Of a DNA stretch of 5,326 bases, positions 5,169 through 5,326 are shown in pieces. Within the stretch, counting starts at the first letter, position 1; each line of letters starts with the position of its first letter. Made by a program: the position numbers and the translations under genes. The stretch covers positions 1-5,326 of the forward strand of contig CAYWZO010000086.1 of assembly GCA_964462865.1 (NCBI GenBank), in the 5' to 3' direction. The notes under the pieces were generated by a model. It was not told the origin of the DNA. It saw only the letters and a list, made by a program, of their open reading frames with translations, and ran no database searches. The stretch is from Fen-1077 sp964462865. Its GTDB lineage: Bacteria > Chloroflexota > Dehalococcoidia > Dehalococcoidales > RBG-16-60-22.

Positions 5169-5197
5169 CAGACACCGTCACGTGAAATTACTATAAT
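5169..5197 (+). promoter_or_regulatory. Candidate rightward promoter divergent from the protease gene
   Basis: CAGACA (5169-5174, 4/6 to the -35 consensus) and a perfect TATAAT (5192-5197) are 17 nt apart on the + strand. No coding region starts to the right within the window. The opposite strand has TATAGT (5195-5190) as a possible -10 for the protease, but no clear -35. Either could be chance in AT-rich intergenic DNA. Confidence 0.3.
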
Positions 5198-5272
5198 TGT
5201 ACATTGACAGGCGGATTCGAGCAAACATAGCCCACACGGTTAAAGTGATGTATTAATCAAGAAGTGTGCCCT

Positions 5273-5287
5273 CTCCCCATTGGGGGG
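5273..5287. repeat. Short GC-rich hairpin
   Basis: CTCCCC and GGGGGG flank ATT, allowing a 6-bp stem (one T-G pair when read rightward) with a 3-nt loop. CTTTGTATC follows on the right, so it could act as a weak rightward terminator. CCCTCTCCCC-type palindromes also occur inside dispersed intergenic repeats, and this one abuts such a fragment. Confidence 0.4.
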
Positions 5288-5300
5288 CTTTGTATCAAAT

Positions 5301-5326
5301 GTCATTCTGAGGAGCGAAGCGACGAA
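5301..5326. repeat. Partial dispersed intergenic repeat cut by the window edge
   Basis: The terminal bases, GTCATTCTGAGGAGC followed by GAAGCGACGAA, resemble a short repeat I recall from intergenic regions of many uncultured bacterial genomes, where it typically continues into GAATCT to complete a palindromic unit. Only one copy, truncated at the edge, is visible. The assignment rests on recognition of the motif, not on a second copy here. Confidence 0.55.

Noticed and set aside
5204..5231. TTGACA at 5204-5209 as a + strand promoter
   Set aside because: The perfect -35 hexamer has no acceptable -10 at 16-18 nt; the best is CATAGC with three matches.

Overview
The window looks like chromosomal DNA of an uncultured bacterium, probably Chloroflexota and most likely Dehalococcoidia. 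This is inference from the gene set (L21/L27/L31 beside a DUF1385 membrane protein and coaE), the moderately high GC, and a right-edge fragment that resembles a dispersed intergenic repeat I associate with such genomes. No phage, CRISPR, toxin, transposase or defence gene is visible; every protein-coding gene belongs to a recognisable housekeeping family.

Left, + strand (1-1121): the end of a histidine operon. hisA covers about 37-762 and appears to start at AUA behind a well-placed Shine-Dalgarno. It is followed 26 nt later by hisI (789-1121, GTG start). No hisF lies between them. hisI meets the leftward DUF1385 gene tail to tail, with stop codons sharing the four bases 1118-1121.

Middle, - strand (3651 down to 1118): coaE, then a sigma70-type promoter inside the coaE 3' end (TTGACT, 17 nt, TAAAAT). 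It drives a tight ribosomal-protein operon rplU-rpmA-rpmE, closed by a clear intrinsic terminator at 2021-2056. The DUF1385 gene begins immediately after that terminator. The roughly 65-nt rplU leader can fold into two mutually exclusive structures. One resembles a terminator; the other buries the Shine-Dalgarno in front of a near-cognate AUU codon at the conserved L21 start position.

Right, - strand (5145 down to 3844): an HtrA/DegP-like trypsin-fold protease with an N-terminal membrane anchor, a long coiled-coil stalk and one C-terminal PDZ domain, with a strong Shine-Dalgarno. The two gene-free stretches are short. 3652-3843 is partly AT-rich and carries candidate -10 boxes for coaE. 5146-5326 holds the protease 5' region, a possible rightward promoter, a GC hairpin and the partial repeat at the edge.

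The most interesting signals are regulatory: two near-cognate start codons (AUA for hisA, AUU for rplU), each with a Shine-Dalgarno 6 nt upstream, and the switch-like rplU leader. I see no evidence for a wholly new multi-gene system.
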